Below, piece after piece: positions 35,197 to 44,410 of a DNA stretch of 64,000 bases; positions within the stretch are counted from its first letter, which is position 1, and each line of letters opens with the position of its first letter. The notes below the pieces were generated by a model. That model was not told the DNA's origin. It ran no database searches and worked only from the letters and a program-made list of their open reading frames with translations. The position numbers were made by a program, and so were the translations under genes. The stretch is from NCBI GenBank assembly GCA_036557705.1, contig DATBHB010000190.1, positions 1 through 64,000 on the forward strand, read 5' to 3'. The DNA comes from VAZQ01 sp036557705 (GTDB lineage: Bacteria > Pseudomonadota > Alphaproteobacteria > Rhizobiales > Xanthobacteraceae).

Positions 35197-36384
35197 CTAG
35201 CGCTCCGCCAATGGCGTCGGTGGCGCTTTCGGGGCGCTGCCCGACGGCTGCACGGTGACGCGGCTGCCGTTGCTCAGGCGCAGTTGACCGTCCACGACCA
35301 CGCGTTCGCCGGCCGCAAGCCCGCTGGCGATCACGGTCCTCTCGGTGAGCGTGCGGTCGATGCGCACGAGCCGCAGTTCGACCGTCAAATCCGGCTTGAC
35401 GACGAAGACATAAGGCCCATTTTGCCCGACCTGGGTGGCGGCGCTGGGCACGACTACCGCATTGGGCTGCGATCCGAGGGTGAGCTTCACATTGACGAAC
35501 TGGCCGGGCCAAAGCCGCAGGTCGTCATTGGGGAAGGTCGCCTTGAGCGCAATGGTGCCAGTCGCGGCATCCACCTGGTTGTCGATGAAAGTGAGCGCGC
35601 CGGCGATCGTGCCCGGCTGGCCGGGAATTGCAACGGCGACCGGCAGGCGTTCCGGTTTCTCGAAGGCGGCGCGGATGTCGGAGAGGTGGCGCTCGGGCAC
35701 GGTGAAGCTCACGTAGATCGGCTTCATCTGGGTGATGGTGACGAGCGGCACGGCGTTGGTCGTGGTGTCGTTCGACTTGACCACATTGCCTCGCTTGAGG
35801 TTGACCATTCCGGTGCGGCCGGCGATCGGCGATCGGATCGTGGTATAGCTCAGATTGACGCGCGCGTTCTCGATCGCGGCCTCGTCGGCGCGCATTGCCG
35901 CCTCATAGACCTTTTCGGCCATTTGGGCGTCTTCGAGCTTCTGCTGCGGCGTAGCGCCTCGCACCGCGAGATCACTCTGGCGCTTGAGTTCAAGCTGAGC
36001 GCGCTCCTGCTGGGCGCGGTCGCGTTCGAGTTGCGCCTGCGCCTGCCGTAGCTGCGCCTCGAAAGCGCGGTTGTCGAGGGTGAACAGGAGGTCGCCCTCC
36101 TTGACGTCCTGCCCCTCCTCGAAATGCACGTCACTGATCTGGCCGTCCGCCCGCGACTTGACGACCACCGTGGCGATCGATTGGACGGACCCGATCGCGG
36201 TCACCTCGACGGGCGCAGCAGTTTCGACCGCCAGCTCGGCAATCACCGCCTGTGCGGCCGCCGGTCGAGGCCCATTCTGTCCGGCCGGCTTGGACCCGAA
36301 CAGGAACGACCCCAACGTATCGCTGTAATGATAGCCGGCGGCCAGCAGAGCGCCGAAGGCGGCAGCGAAGAGAAGGCGTTTCAT
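35197..36384 (-). CDS. RND efflux periplasmic adaptor (membrane fusion protein, MdtA-like)
   Basis: A 395-residue adaptor with one N-terminal signal/anchor helix (MKRLLFAAAFGALLAAGYHY). The lipoyl half-motif (VVVKSRADGQISDVHFEEGQ in pattern), an alpha-helical hairpin rich in Q/E/R (about 105-150), the second lipoyl half with TTIRSPIAGRTG, and beta-barrel and membrane-proximal domains follow. It links the RND permease, whose gene follows after 17 bases, to an outer-membrane channel. No TetR/MarR regulator is adjacent. Confidence 0.92.
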   Translation of the reverse strand: MKRLLFAAAFGALLAAGYHYSDTLGSFLFGSKPAGQNGPRPAAAQAVIAELAVETAAPVEVTAIGSVQSIATVVVKSRADGQISDVHFEEGQDVKEGDLLFTLDNRAFEAQLRQAQAQLERDRAQQERAQLELKRQSDLAVRGATPQQKLEDAQMAEKVYEAAMRADEAAIENARVNLSYTTIRSPIAGRTGMVNLKRGNVVKSNDTTTNAVPLVTITQMKPIYVSFTVPERHLSDIRAAFEKPERLPVAVAIPGQPGTIAGALTFIDNQVDAATGTIALKATFPNDDLRLWPGQFVNVKLTLGSQPNAVVVPSAATQVGQNGPYVFVVKPDLTVELRLVRIDRTLTERTVIASGLAAGERVVVDGQLRLSNGSRVTVQPSGSAPKAPPTPLAER

Positions 36385-36532
36385 GTGCGCAATCCGCGAG
36401 CGGCACCCCGTCAAGCTTCTTTTGCGCTGATTTGATATCCAGTTCCCCGCCAATGCAAGTGTGCAGCGCAAATCGGACGCGCCGCAAGAATGATGCGGAT
36501 CTCTGAACCGCCGCACTAGGGAGTTTTGAGCC

Positions 36533-37015
36533 TTGCATATAAGAGAAGCCAAAGCCAGCGACGCCTCAGCTATCGCTGCGATCATCCTCCCGATCATTCG
36601 TGAAGGCGCTACCTATCCGCTCGATCCCGCCATGACTGAAACCGAAGCATTGGCCCATTGGATGGGGCATGACAAAGAGACGCTCGTAGGCGAAGAGGAT
36701 GGTGCGGTTCTCGGCACCTACTACATGCGGCCCAATCAGGCCGGAGGTGGGCGGCACGTATGTAATTGCGGCTATGTAACGCATGCCGCACTCAGCGGAC
36801 GCGGTATTGCACGACGCATGTGCGAGCATTCGCTGGAGTACGCACGAGCGCGCGGCTATCGGGCGATGCAGTTCAATTTCGTGATCAGTACGAACGAGCG
36901 GGCCGTACGGCTGTGGCGGTCACTAGGCTTTGCGATCGTTGGTCGTTTGCCCGCCGCGTTCCGACACCCCATCCATGGCTACGTCGACGCATTTGTCATG
37001 TATCAGCTGCTCTGA
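36533..37015 (+). CDS. GNAT-family N-acetyltransferase
   Basis: A 160-residue acetyl-CoA-dependent acyltransferase. The GNAT fold runs from IREAKASDASAIAAI. The acetyl-CoA loop is in ALSGRGIARRMCEH (R/Q-x-x-G-x-G/A form), and motif B is in NERAVRLWRSLGF. The acceptor is unknown. Translation appears to start at TTG (36533), with AGGGAG about 10 bases upstream; no in-frame ATG precedes the fold. Divergent from the RND adaptor. Confidence 0.85.
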   Translation: MHIREAKASDASAIAAIILPIIREGATYPLDPAMTETEALAHWMGHDKETLVGEEDGAVLGTYYMRPNQAGGGRHVCNCGYVTHAALSGRGIARRMCEHSLEYARARGYRAMQFNFVISTNERAVRLWRSLGFAIVGRLPAAFRHPIHGYVDAFVMYQLL

Positions 37016-37176
37016 GCGACACGGGCGGGTCTACTGAACTGCGGATTGGGTCGAGCATTCCCTCCCCTCCCCTCCGAATTCTACAACGGCGTGCAACCTA
37101 ATGCGTCCGGCCCGGTTGGATCCGATGGAGCCGCAGCCGTGGAGGGCATCAGCTGATAAATAAGGAGGACGTTGAG

Positions 37177-37635
37177 ATGGTTGAAACCGTAAAACCGCGC
37201 GTCATAGGCGTCAACCACATTGCCCTGGAGGTCGGCGATATCGAAGAGGCGCTCGCATTTTATGAGCGGCTTTTCACGTTCGAGCTTCGCGGCAAGAGCG
37301 ACTCCATGGCGTTCATCGATCTGGGCGACCAGTTCATCGCGCTGCAAAAGGGACGCAAGCAGGGGGCGGACGATGGCCGCCATTTCGGTCTGGTTGTCGA
37401 TGACAAGGAGGCGGCCCGTACCGCGCTCAAATCGGCTGGCGTCAACCTGATTGACGGGCCGTTCCTCGACTTCCGCGACCCGTGGGGCAACCGCGTCGAG
37501 ATCGTCGGCTACGACAATATCCAGTTCACCAAGGCACCCAACGTGCTGCGGGGAATGGGGCTCATGCACGTCAGGAAAAACGAGAATGCGAAGAGGGAAT
37601 TGGCTCAGAAGGGTATGGCTCTTCAAAATGTCTAG
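37177..37635 (+). CDS. VOC (glyoxalase/bleomycin resistance) family protein
   Basis: A 152-residue protein with two beta-alpha-beta-beta-beta units of the vicinal-oxygen-chelate fold. First unit: VNHIALEVGDIEEALAFYERL (metal His in VNHIAL), then FIDLGDQFIAL. Second unit: HFGLVVDDKEAART and FRDPWGNRVEIVGY (C-terminal Glu ligand). Metal-dependent chemistry such as isomerisation or resistance is possible; the substrate is unknown. An AAGGAGGA ribosome site precedes the ATG. A short GTAGGGTGGGC repeat follows. Confidence 0.88.
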   Translation: MVETVKPRVIGVNHIALEVGDIEEALAFYERLFTFELRGKSDSMAFIDLGDQFIALQKGRKQGADDGRHFGLVVDDKEAARTALKSAGVNLIDGPFLDFRDPWGNRVEIVGYDNIQFTKAPNVLRGMGLMHVRKNENAKRELAQKGMALQNV

Positions 37636-37654
37636 TCGCACTGTGCCAGAAGAG

Positions 37655-37726
37655 TAGGGTGGGCAAAATCGCCCGTGACCGCGCCAAATCGAAGCGGTCT
37701 TGCGAGGCGATTTTGCCCACCCTACG
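37655..37726. repeat. GTAGGGTGGGCAAA palindromic repeat, short form (copy 5)
   Basis: A single long hairpin: GTAGGGTGGGCAAAATCGCC and inverted GGCGATTTTGCCCACCCTACG around a 30-base centre. It is half the length of copies 1-4, like copy 6 at 51147. Confidence 0.88.
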
Positions 37727-38164
37727 AATCGCGCCAAGGGGGGTCTCTCGATATCGCAACCGCCGCAAAACGATCCGGCACTAATAGGCAAAATAGATGG
37801 TGATCACATAAGGGATCGCGGTGAACAAAAGATCGCTCTGGTCAGTCTCACTCAGCCACTTGGATTGAAAATAGGGCGGAACGAAAGCCCAGGTTACGAA
37901 CAGGATTGACGCCATCGTTACGCCAATCGCAGCAGCGCGCGTGCGCCCGGCGCTTCGAGACGTAGCATCGAGCTTCGCTCTGCAATTCGATGACAATTTC
38001 ACCCGGGCGGCAAAATTCCTATTGACGAATGAAAGCACCAGCGTCTCAACGCTCCGCTCCCCCTCGCTCGCCCGCAAATCGGAAAGAGAGGGGGAGAAGG
38101 AAGGAAATCACGACGGCGCCGCCGGCGCCGTAAACCAAACGGCCGGGGGGAGCTATGGCCGCGA
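37727..38164. other. Intergenic region; no confident gene
   Basis: A minus-strand frame at 37781-38077 (98 codons) would encode two hydrophobic stretches (AAAIGVTMASILFVTWAFVPP and LLFTAIPYVITIYFAY), and could be a small membrane protein starting internally at MASILF. There is no recognisable family or ribosome site, so it is not called. The rest, up to the stop of the GlcG-like gene, shows nothing recognisable. Confidence 0.35.
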
Positions 38165-38644
38165 CTACTTCAACTGATCCGCGACCTTGGCGATGCCCGC
38201 CTTGCCGCAGGCCTCTTCCTGCGGACCGCCGTTGGGGGCGCCGCTCAAGCCGACGCCGCCGATCGTCTGCTCGCCGACCTTGATCGGGACGCCGCCCTGG
38301 AGCGGAATGACTTCGGAGAGCTGGCGCTGGCCCTGAACCCGGGTTTCGGTGCGCTGTGCCCAATCGATGGAGGTACGCCCGAAGGTTTCGGCCGTGTAAG
38401 CCTTTCGGCGGGCGAGTTCGATATTGTGCGGCTGTGCTCCGTCACCCTGGATGAAGACGCGAAGCCGGCCGGCACGATCGACCACGGCCACGGAGACGCG
38501 CGGACCACATTCGGCAAACGCCGTCTCGGCGATGGCCAACGCCATTTTGGCCGAGATATTGGGCTCCATAAGAACCTGGGCGTTCGCGGCGCCCGGAACG
38601 GCAAGCGCGGCAACGGCGGCGGCAGCGAGAAGGCGAAACGACAT
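38165..38644 (-). CDS. Exported GlcG/HbpS-like heme-binding family protein
   Basis: A 159-residue protein with a signal peptide (MSFRLLAAAAVAALAVPGAANA) and a GlcG domain: KMALAIAETAFAECG helix, VSVAVVDRAGRLRVFIQGD strands, ARRKAYTAETFGRTS helix, VPIKVGEQTIGGVGLSGAPNG C-terminal loop in pattern. Second such protein in the window (other at 4548-5138). Ligand and partner unknown. The start at 38644 has a CAGGGAGGAT-type ribosome site. It follows the treY stop codon by 116 bases on the same strand. Confidence 0.85.
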   Translation of the reverse strand: MSFRLLAAAAVAALAVPGAANAQVLMEPNISAKMALAIAETAFAECGPRVSVAVVDRAGRLRVFIQGDGAQPHNIELARRKAYTAETFGRTSIDWAQRTETRVQGQRQLSEVIPLQGGVPIKVGEQTIGGVGLSGAPNGGPQEEACGKAGIAKVADQLK

Positions 38645-38760
38645 CTGATCCTCCCTGGATTGCGAGTACAAACACGGGTCATGCACCGGCGCTGATTTCG
38701 ACGACGGCGATGCGGCGCGAATAGCGTCGCCGGCATGGTCCAACCGGAGCGATTGATTGC

Positions 38761-41613
38761 TTAACTTGCGCCCGCTGGCAAGGACCCCTGCGCCGCAACG
38801 GCGCCGCGCCTCCCCGGCTTGCGGCGCTGGTAAATGACCTCGGAGCGGGCTTCGATCACGGCAATCGGGATGGGATCGAAAAGGTCGCGGACGGCCACTT
38901 GCCGGCCGTCGAATATGGCGCCGGCGCCGAGCACGCTGCGGACGGGAGCGAATCCTTCGAGGTCGAGAGCCGCATTCCACGCGGCGCCGGATGGCCAGCG
39001 CCGACCGCCTTCGGTGGCGCGCGCGAACAGTCGGCCGACCGCGACGATGATCGCGTCGCGGCCGCTGCTGCGGGCAAAGGCGACGACCTCCTCGCGCTGC
39101 GGCCCGATCACCTCAACCGCGTGATAGCCGCTGTGCGTGAACAGTTCTGCAAAGCGCTGCCGCAGCGAAAGGAGGGCACGCGTGAGTGCAAGCTTAATTC
39201 GCCCATCCGGCCAGGCTTCGACCAAGCTGCGCCAATCAGGCGCCTCGCCGATTGCAGCAAGCGCCGCAGTACGCGCCGCGAAATCGACCGGACGGCGATT
39301 GTCGGGATCGACGAGCGAGAGGTCCCAGTATTCGGTGCCCTGATAGAGATCGGGCACGCCCGGAATCGTGAGCTTCAGCGTCAGTTGAGACAGGCTGTTC
39401 AACGCACCAAGTAGCGCCGCGCGTCGTGCAAAAGCTTCAAAGGCGGCAAGAAAATGCGCTGAACGATCTCGATCCAACAATTGCTCGATGAAACTCATTA
39501 GCCCTTCTTCATAACGCAGGTTTGGATCGAGCCAGCTCGTCTGTTCCTTGGCTTCGCGTGCGGCTTTGATAGCGTAAGCCTGCATTCTCTGCAGAAACTC
39601 ATCGTCGGGCCCTTCGAGCGGCCATGCGCCCAACAAGGCCTGGTACAACATGTATTGATGCGCCGGCGACGGTCTCTCTCTCGGCTGCATCGCCTCGATC
39701 AGGGCGCTGTTTAACTCTCGCCAATACTCGACGGCCTCGTTCCATTCCTCTGCCAGCTCCGGCAAAGCCAGAATACGGGCGCGGGCATCCTCGCCGCGTT
39801 TGGTATCGTGCGTGGCGGTTGCGGTGAGGCCATGCGGCAAAGTCTTGATCCGCTGCTCCATGCGAGCGTGAAAATCGCCGGTCGAGAGTGCGCCAGTCGA
39901 CGGGTTACCCCCGACCTCATTGAGCGCCAGCAGCCGGTGATAGCGGTAGAATGCCGTATCCTCGAGCGCCTTGGCCATTACCGGGCCGGTGAACTGCTGG
40001 AGCTTGAAGGCGAACCGGCGCACCCGCGAAATGCTATGGCCGATATGCGGAGGTTTGATCAGGTCGAGCGTAACGGTATCGCGGAGCAGGTCGAAAATGC
40101 TCGCATCGGCGCCCACCCACTGCGCACGTGCCTTGCCGATTGCCGCCTCGATCAGGGCGCGATCTTCGCGCGAGGGACCCGATCCGGTCATGTAGGTCCG
40201 ATAGACGGGAAAATGCAGAATGAATAATTCCAGCGCTCGGCGAAGGCGTTCCGCCGTGTAGTCGCGCGTCGTGTAGTGACCGGCGGCGATGCGGTCGAGC
40301 AGACGCGCCAATACGGTGAACTCGCTGAGCAGAATAGTCGCGAGCACGCGCCGCTTGGCCGCAATCAGAACCTCGCCAAAGCTGCGGCGATCGCCGCTGA
40401 TGCGGCGCCAAGTCTCGTCGAGCCTGGCAAGGCCTCGCTCGTCGAGGAGAAGGCGCGATAACACGTTGAGCCATTCATAACCGGTCGTGCCGGCGACGCC
40501 CGGGAAACGCGGCAGATGCTCGCCTTCGGCAAGAATCTTCTCGATCACGACATAGAATGGGTTGCGCTGGCGCGGACGCGCATTGCCGATCAGGCGCTGG
40601 AGACGCGCCGCGTATTGCTGCGGATCGCGCAGCCCGTCGATGTGGTCGAGGCGCAGGCCGCGGAGCCGCCCTTCGGCGATCAGCCGAGCAACGAGACGAT
40701 GAATGGCCTCGAAGACGCGGGTGTCCTCGACGCGCAGCCCAGCGAGGGAATTGATGTCGAAGAAGCGCCGGTAATTGATGTTGCTTGCGGAGAGACGCCA
40801 ATGCGCCACTCGATAATGCTGGCGTTCCAGCAGGCCATGCAAAGCAAGCGCTGCCTCACGGCCGCCGACCTTTGGCCGGTAAGCATTGAGGCCGCGCTCA
40901 ATGATCTCCTGAGCGCCTTCGATCGACGCCAGTGCGGCCTTGAATGCCGGCGCCTTCTCGCGCGGCGGATTGTGCGGCCCGCGATAGCGCGCGGCGAGTG
41001 CGATCAGCTTCCAACCGGCGGGGCGATCCCTCGCCGAGGCCTCGGTGACGACCTTCTCCAGAATCTCGGCATAACGCGGTGGCGTAATCGGCAGCCGGTG
41101 CTCGTAATACCAAGCCGAGAAGCTTCCCTCCTCGGCATCGTAGCGAAGCTCGATCTCGCCGCCTTCGAGCGCCTCGCCGTAGGAGGTGCCGAGGATCGGG
41201 ACGAGGACGCCGCCTGCCGGCCGATACGGCAGCAGCGCCCAATCGATATCGAAGCAGTTTGCATAAGGCGACTTTTGGCCCCATTCCAGAACGTCGAGCC
41301 ACCAGGCATTGTTGGCGTAGTGGATGCCCATGTGGTTGGGCACAAAATCGAGGATCAGTCCGAGATCCGCCGTTTCCAGTGCCGCGCATAGTTGCTGGAA
41401 TCCCACCTCGCCGCCCAGTTCCGGGTTAATGGCATTGTGATCGACCACGTCATAGCCGTGGGTGCTGCCGCGCCGCGCCTTGAGGAACGGCGAGACATAG
41501 AGGTGGCTCACGCCGAGCGATTTGAGATAACCAACGCACTCGGCCGCCCGTGAAAAACCAAAATCCGCAGTGAGCTGCAGCCGATAAGTTGCAATCGGAA
41601 TAGCGGGCACCAT
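38761..41613 (-). CDS. treY: Maltooligosyl trehalose synthase (TreY)
   Basis: A 950-residue GH13 enzyme that isomerises the reducing-end alpha-1,4 bond of maltooligosaccharides to the alpha,alpha-1,1 trehalosyl form. The N-terminus IPIATYRLQLTADFGF and the GVSHLYVSPFLKARRGSTHG segment are TreY hallmarks. The catalytic Asp lies in LRLDHIDGLRDP and the Glu in IEKILAEGEHLP. Family length fits. The start at 41613 overlaps the treZ stop as ATGA; the longer frame is rejected. Last gene of the treX-bug-treZ-treY operon. Confidence 0.96.
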   Translation of the reverse strand: MVPAIPIATYRLQLTADFGFSRAAECVGYLKSLGVSHLYVSPFLKARRGSTHGYDVVDHNAINPELGGEVGFQQLCAALETADLGLILDFVPNHMGIHYANNAWWLDVLEWGQKSPYANCFDIDWALLPYRPAGGVLVPILGTSYGEALEGGEIELRYDAEEGSFSAWYYEHRLPITPPRYAEILEKVVTEASARDRPAGWKLIALAARYRGPHNPPREKAPAFKAALASIEGAQEIIERGLNAYRPKVGGREAALALHGLLERQHYRVAHWRLSASNINYRRFFDINSLAGLRVEDTRVFEAIHRLVARLIAEGRLRGLRLDHIDGLRDPQQYAARLQRLIGNARPRQRNPFYVVIEKILAEGEHLPRFPGVAGTTGYEWLNVLSRLLLDERGLARLDETWRRISGDRRSFGEVLIAAKRRVLATILLSEFTVLARLLDRIAAGHYTTRDYTAERLRRALELFILHFPVYRTYMTGSGPSREDRALIEAAIGKARAQWVGADASIFDLLRDTVTLDLIKPPHIGHSISRVRRFAFKLQQFTGPVMAKALEDTAFYRYHRLLALNEVGGNPSTGALSTGDFHARMEQRIKTLPHGLTATATHDTKRGEDARARILALPELAEEWNEAVEYWRELNSALIEAMQPRERPSPAHQYMLYQALLGAWPLEGPDDEFLQRMQAYAIKAAREAKEQTSWLDPNLRYEEGLMSFIEQLLDRDRSAHFLAAFEAFARRAALLGALNSLSQLTLKLTIPGVPDLYQGTEYWDLSLVDPDNRRPVDFAARTAALAAIGEAPDWRSLVEAWPDGRIKLALTRALLSLRQRFAELFTHSGYHAVEVIGPQREEVVAFARSSGRDAIIVAVGRLFARATEGGRRWPSGAAWNAALDLEGFAPVRSVLGAGAIFDGRQVAVRDLFDPIPIAVIEARSEVIYQRRKPGRRGAVAAQGSLPAGAS

Positions 41614-43382
41614 CAGTTCGTTCCGATGGTCCAGCAAACGGACCAGGGCGGGAGCCGGTCGTTCTCGGGGCTGCCCCAGATCCTGCGTCGTTGCCCGGCC
41701 GGTGCCGGCCGCGTCGCGATCTCGTCCGAAAGATTGGCGATCAGTGCCAGTTCGCTGCCGTCGCCAAGAAGCCAATCGGCGCTAAGCACCGAACCATTGT
41801 GGTTGGCGGAGCCGAAACGCGTGCCCGCGAGACGGGGAACGATCTCGCGCCGGCGGGTTGCGAGCAGGCGGCGCACGAAGGCGAGCCGCTCGCGGGCTTG
41901 CGGCTCCTCGCGCTCGCTCCAATCGAGAACAGCAGAGCGAAACGTCGCCTCCGCCAGCGGGTCCGCAACCGCATCGCCGAATCTGGCATAGGCCTCGGCA
42001 AATTCCCGGCGGCGTCCCCGGCGGACAGCCTCAGCCAAGTCGCCGGTGAAGTCGCAAAAGAACGGAAACGGCCGCGTCGAGCCCCACTCCTCACCCATGA
42101 ACAGGAGCGGCGGCATCGGCGCGAGCAGCGTGACCGCGAGCGCGGCCATCAGGGATGCCGAATCGGCATTGGCAGAGAGGCGATCGCCCAGCGCGCGGTT
42201 GCCGATTTGGTCGTGGTTCTGGAGAAAATTCACGAAAGCGAGCGGCGAGAGCGCGCCCGACGGCTCACCGCGCAATCGGCCGTCGCGATGGCGCGAGGCA
42301 TCGCCCTGATAGGAAAAACCGGAGCGCAAGCTACGGGCTATATGGTCGAGCGGCCGATCTACGTAATCCTGATAATAGCTGGCGGCCTCGCGCGTCAGCA
42401 GCGCATGCCAGGCGTGGTGATAGTCGTCATTCCATTGCGCCCGATAGGCGCCTCGCGGCGGTTCTTCACAGGGATCGAGCAGGCTGGCGGCATTGTCGTC
42501 ATTTTCGAGCACCAGGTGGATCGTGCGACCGGTCGCGCTTGCCAAGCAGCCCACCGCTCGGCTGAGTTCGCGCAAAATCGACGGTTGCCCACGCTCGGCG
42601 ATCGCGTGCACCGCATCGAGCCGCAGGCCGTCAAATCGGTAGCGGGAAAGCCAATGCAGTGCATTCTCGATCGCAAAGGCGCGCACCTGCGCTACGCGGT
42701 AATCGACGGCATGACCCCAAGGCGTCTGCGCGGATGTGAAGAACGCCGGCGCGTAGCAGGCGAGGTAATTCCCTTGCGGGCCGAAATGATTGTAGACGAC
42801 GTCGAGAAAGACCATGAGTCCGCGGGCATGCGCAGCATCGATGAGCGCCTTGAGATCCTCCGGCCGGCCATAGGAGCTGTCCGGCGCGTAGAGCAGCACG
42901 CCGTCATACCCCCAGTTGCGGGCACCTGAGAAATCCGCAACCGGCATCAGCTCGATCGCAGTCACTCCGCTATCGACAATATGATCGAGCTTCTCCATCG
43001 CCCCGAGGAAGCTGCCAGCGGGCGTAAAGGTTCCAACATGCAGTTCGAGCAAGGCGGCGTCCTGCCACGGCCGGCCGCGCCAATCCGGTATGTTCCAGCG
43101 ATATGCGTCGTGATCGATCACCTCGCTCGGGCCGCCGACATCATGTGGCTGGAAATGCGAGGCGGGATCCGGCACTTCGAGTTCGCGATCGATGCGAAAT
43201 TTGTAAAGCGCGCCGGCGCGCGCACCTTCGACCGTGAGTTCATACCAGCCGTCCGGGAACGGTTTCATCGGATGAGAGCGGTCGAGTATCAGATCGACCG
43301 CCTTGGCGGCCGGCGCCCACAGCCGAAAGCTTATCCCCGCCGGCGTCGGTTGCGGCCCAAACTGCGCGGGGACAAGCTTCAT
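41613..43382 (-). CDS. treZ: Maltooligosyl trehalose trehalohydrolase (TreZ)
   Basis: A 589-residue GH13 enzyme that cuts free trehalose from maltooligosyl trehalose. The N-terminal beta-sandwich (FRLWAPAAKAVDLIL) and the catalytic barrel are present, with VFLDVVYNHFGPQGNYL, nucleophile Asp in GLRLDAVHAI, Glu in HLVLENDDN and FLQNHDQIGNRALGDRL. The ATG at 43382 is taken as start; an in-frame GTG at 43394 is possible. It begins 12 bases after the Bug-type gene and is translationally coupled to treY. Confidence 0.95.
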   Translation of the reverse strand: MKLVPAQFGPQPTPAGISFRLWAPAAKAVDLILDRSHPMKPFPDGWYELTVEGARAGALYKFRIDRELEVPDPASHFQPHDVGGPSEVIDHDAYRWNIPDWRGRPWQDAALLELHVGTFTPAGSFLGAMEKLDHIVDSGVTAIELMPVADFSGARNWGYDGVLLYAPDSSYGRPEDLKALIDAAHARGLMVFLDVVYNHFGPQGNYLACYAPAFFTSAQTPWGHAVDYRVAQVRAFAIENALHWLSRYRFDGLRLDAVHAIAERGQPSILRELSRAVGCLASATGRTIHLVLENDDNAASLLDPCEEPPRGAYRAQWNDDYHHAWHALLTREAASYYQDYVDRPLDHIARSLRSGFSYQGDASRHRDGRLRGEPSGALSPLAFVNFLQNHDQIGNRALGDRLSANADSASLMAALAVTLLAPMPPLLFMGEEWGSTRPFPFFCDFTGDLAEAVRRGRRREFAEAYARFGDAVADPLAEATFRSAVLDWSEREEPQARERLAFVRRLLATRRREIVPRLAGTRFGSANHNGSVLSADWLLGDGSELALIANLSDEIATRPAPAGQRRRIWGSPENDRLPPWSVCWTIGTN

Positions 43383-43394
43383 CCGGGCTAGCAC

Positions 43395-44381
43395 TTAATC
43401 TTGCGGAGTGAAGCCCGAACTCTGCACGATGGAGGCCCAGCGTTCGAAATCCGACCGCATCAGCCGGGCGAAGCGGTCGAGCGAAACAGAGTCGATCTCG
43501 ATGCCTAATCTCGCCAATCCAGCTTTGACTTTGTCCGTGCCGAGAGCTTTCTGAATCGACTCATTGAGCTTCTCGACAATTTCGCTGGGCGTTTTCGCAG
43601 GGAGGAAGATACCCCACAAGTCCATGAGGTCGATGGCTGGGTATCCCGATTCGATGAAAGTCGGCACATCGGGAAGAAAAGCGCTGCGCCGTAGGCCGGT
43701 GGTTGCCAGCGCGCGGAGATTTCCGGACAAAATATAGGGCAGCGTGCTGTCGATCGTCAGCAGGCTCGACGCGATCTGGCCGCCAAGAACGGCTTGAGCA
43801 GCCGGCGCATTGCCCTGATATGGAACATGAGTGTATTCGAAACCGGCGGCCCGGGCGAACTGCACTCCGACGAAATGCGGAGAGGTTCCGGCCCCGGGCG
43901 ATCCATAGGTTGCCTCCTTGGGATTGGCCCGGCACCAGGCGACGAAGTCGGCGAGCGTTCTAATGCTGTTGGGCAGAACCGGGCTGAGGGTCAGAAGGGA
44001 CGGCGCTCCACTCACCGTGCTGACCGGAATAAAGTCTTGGAACGGATCATAACGGAGCGATTTGTAGATGTGCGGATAAAGCGTCATGGTGGCAAGAGGC
44101 GTAATAAGGAACGCCGCGCCGTCGCGAGCCGCCCCTTTCAATCCTTCGATTGCGATACGGCCGCCGGCACCCGGCCGGTTCTCGACGATAACGGCGGATG
44201 CATAATCGCTCATTGCGCCGGCGAACAGCCGTGCGACCACGTCGGATGTGCCGCCGGGCGGGAAGCCGACCGAGATCCGCGCCGTCTTGATACCGGTTTG
44301 GGAAAAGCCGTACGGCGGAAAACCCATCACGCCCAAGACCAAGCCGGCCGATGCGGTCAAGAAATGTCGGCGCGCAATCAT
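43395..44381 (-). CDS. Bug/TctC-family tripartite tricarboxylate transporter substrate-binding protein
   Basis: A 328-residue periplasmic binding protein with a twin-arginine-like signal (MIARRHFLTASAGLVLGVMG). The Bug-family core has ISVGFPPGGTSDVVARLF, IVENRPGAGGRIAIE and LPDVPTFIESGYP. Members bind carboxylates or related small molecules. The ATG at 44381 has GAGGAGG upstream. It sits inside the trehalose operon (29 bases after glgX, 12 before treZ) with no TctA/TctB membrane genes nearby, an odd placement. Confidence 0.88.
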   Translation of the reverse strand: MIARRHFLTASAGLVLGVMGFPPYGFSQTGIKTARISVGFPPGGTSDVVARLFAGAMSDYASAVIVENRPGAGGRIAIEGLKGAARDGAAFLITPLATMTLYPHIYKSLRYDPFQDFIPVSTVSGAPSLLTLSPVLPNSIRTLADFVAWCRANPKEATYGSPGAGTSPHFVGVQFARAAGFEYTHVPYQGNAPAAQAVLGGQIASSLLTIDSTLPYILSGNLRALATTGLRRSAFLPDVPTFIESGYPAIDLMDLWGIFLPAKTPSEIVEKLNESIQKALGTDKVKAGLARLGIEIDSVSLDRFARLMRSDFERWASIVQSSGFTPQD

Positions 44382-44410
44382 GCTCGGGTGCCTCCTCATT
44401 GCGGTATCTC

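Noticed and set aside
36431..36460. Minus-strand GGAAC upstream of the RND adaptor as an EcfG promoter
   Set aside because: No CGTT-like -10 at 16-17 bases.
37781..38077. Small membrane protein on the minus strand
   Set aside because: Two hydrophobic stretches but no family resemblance and no clear ribosome site; recorded only in the gap entry.
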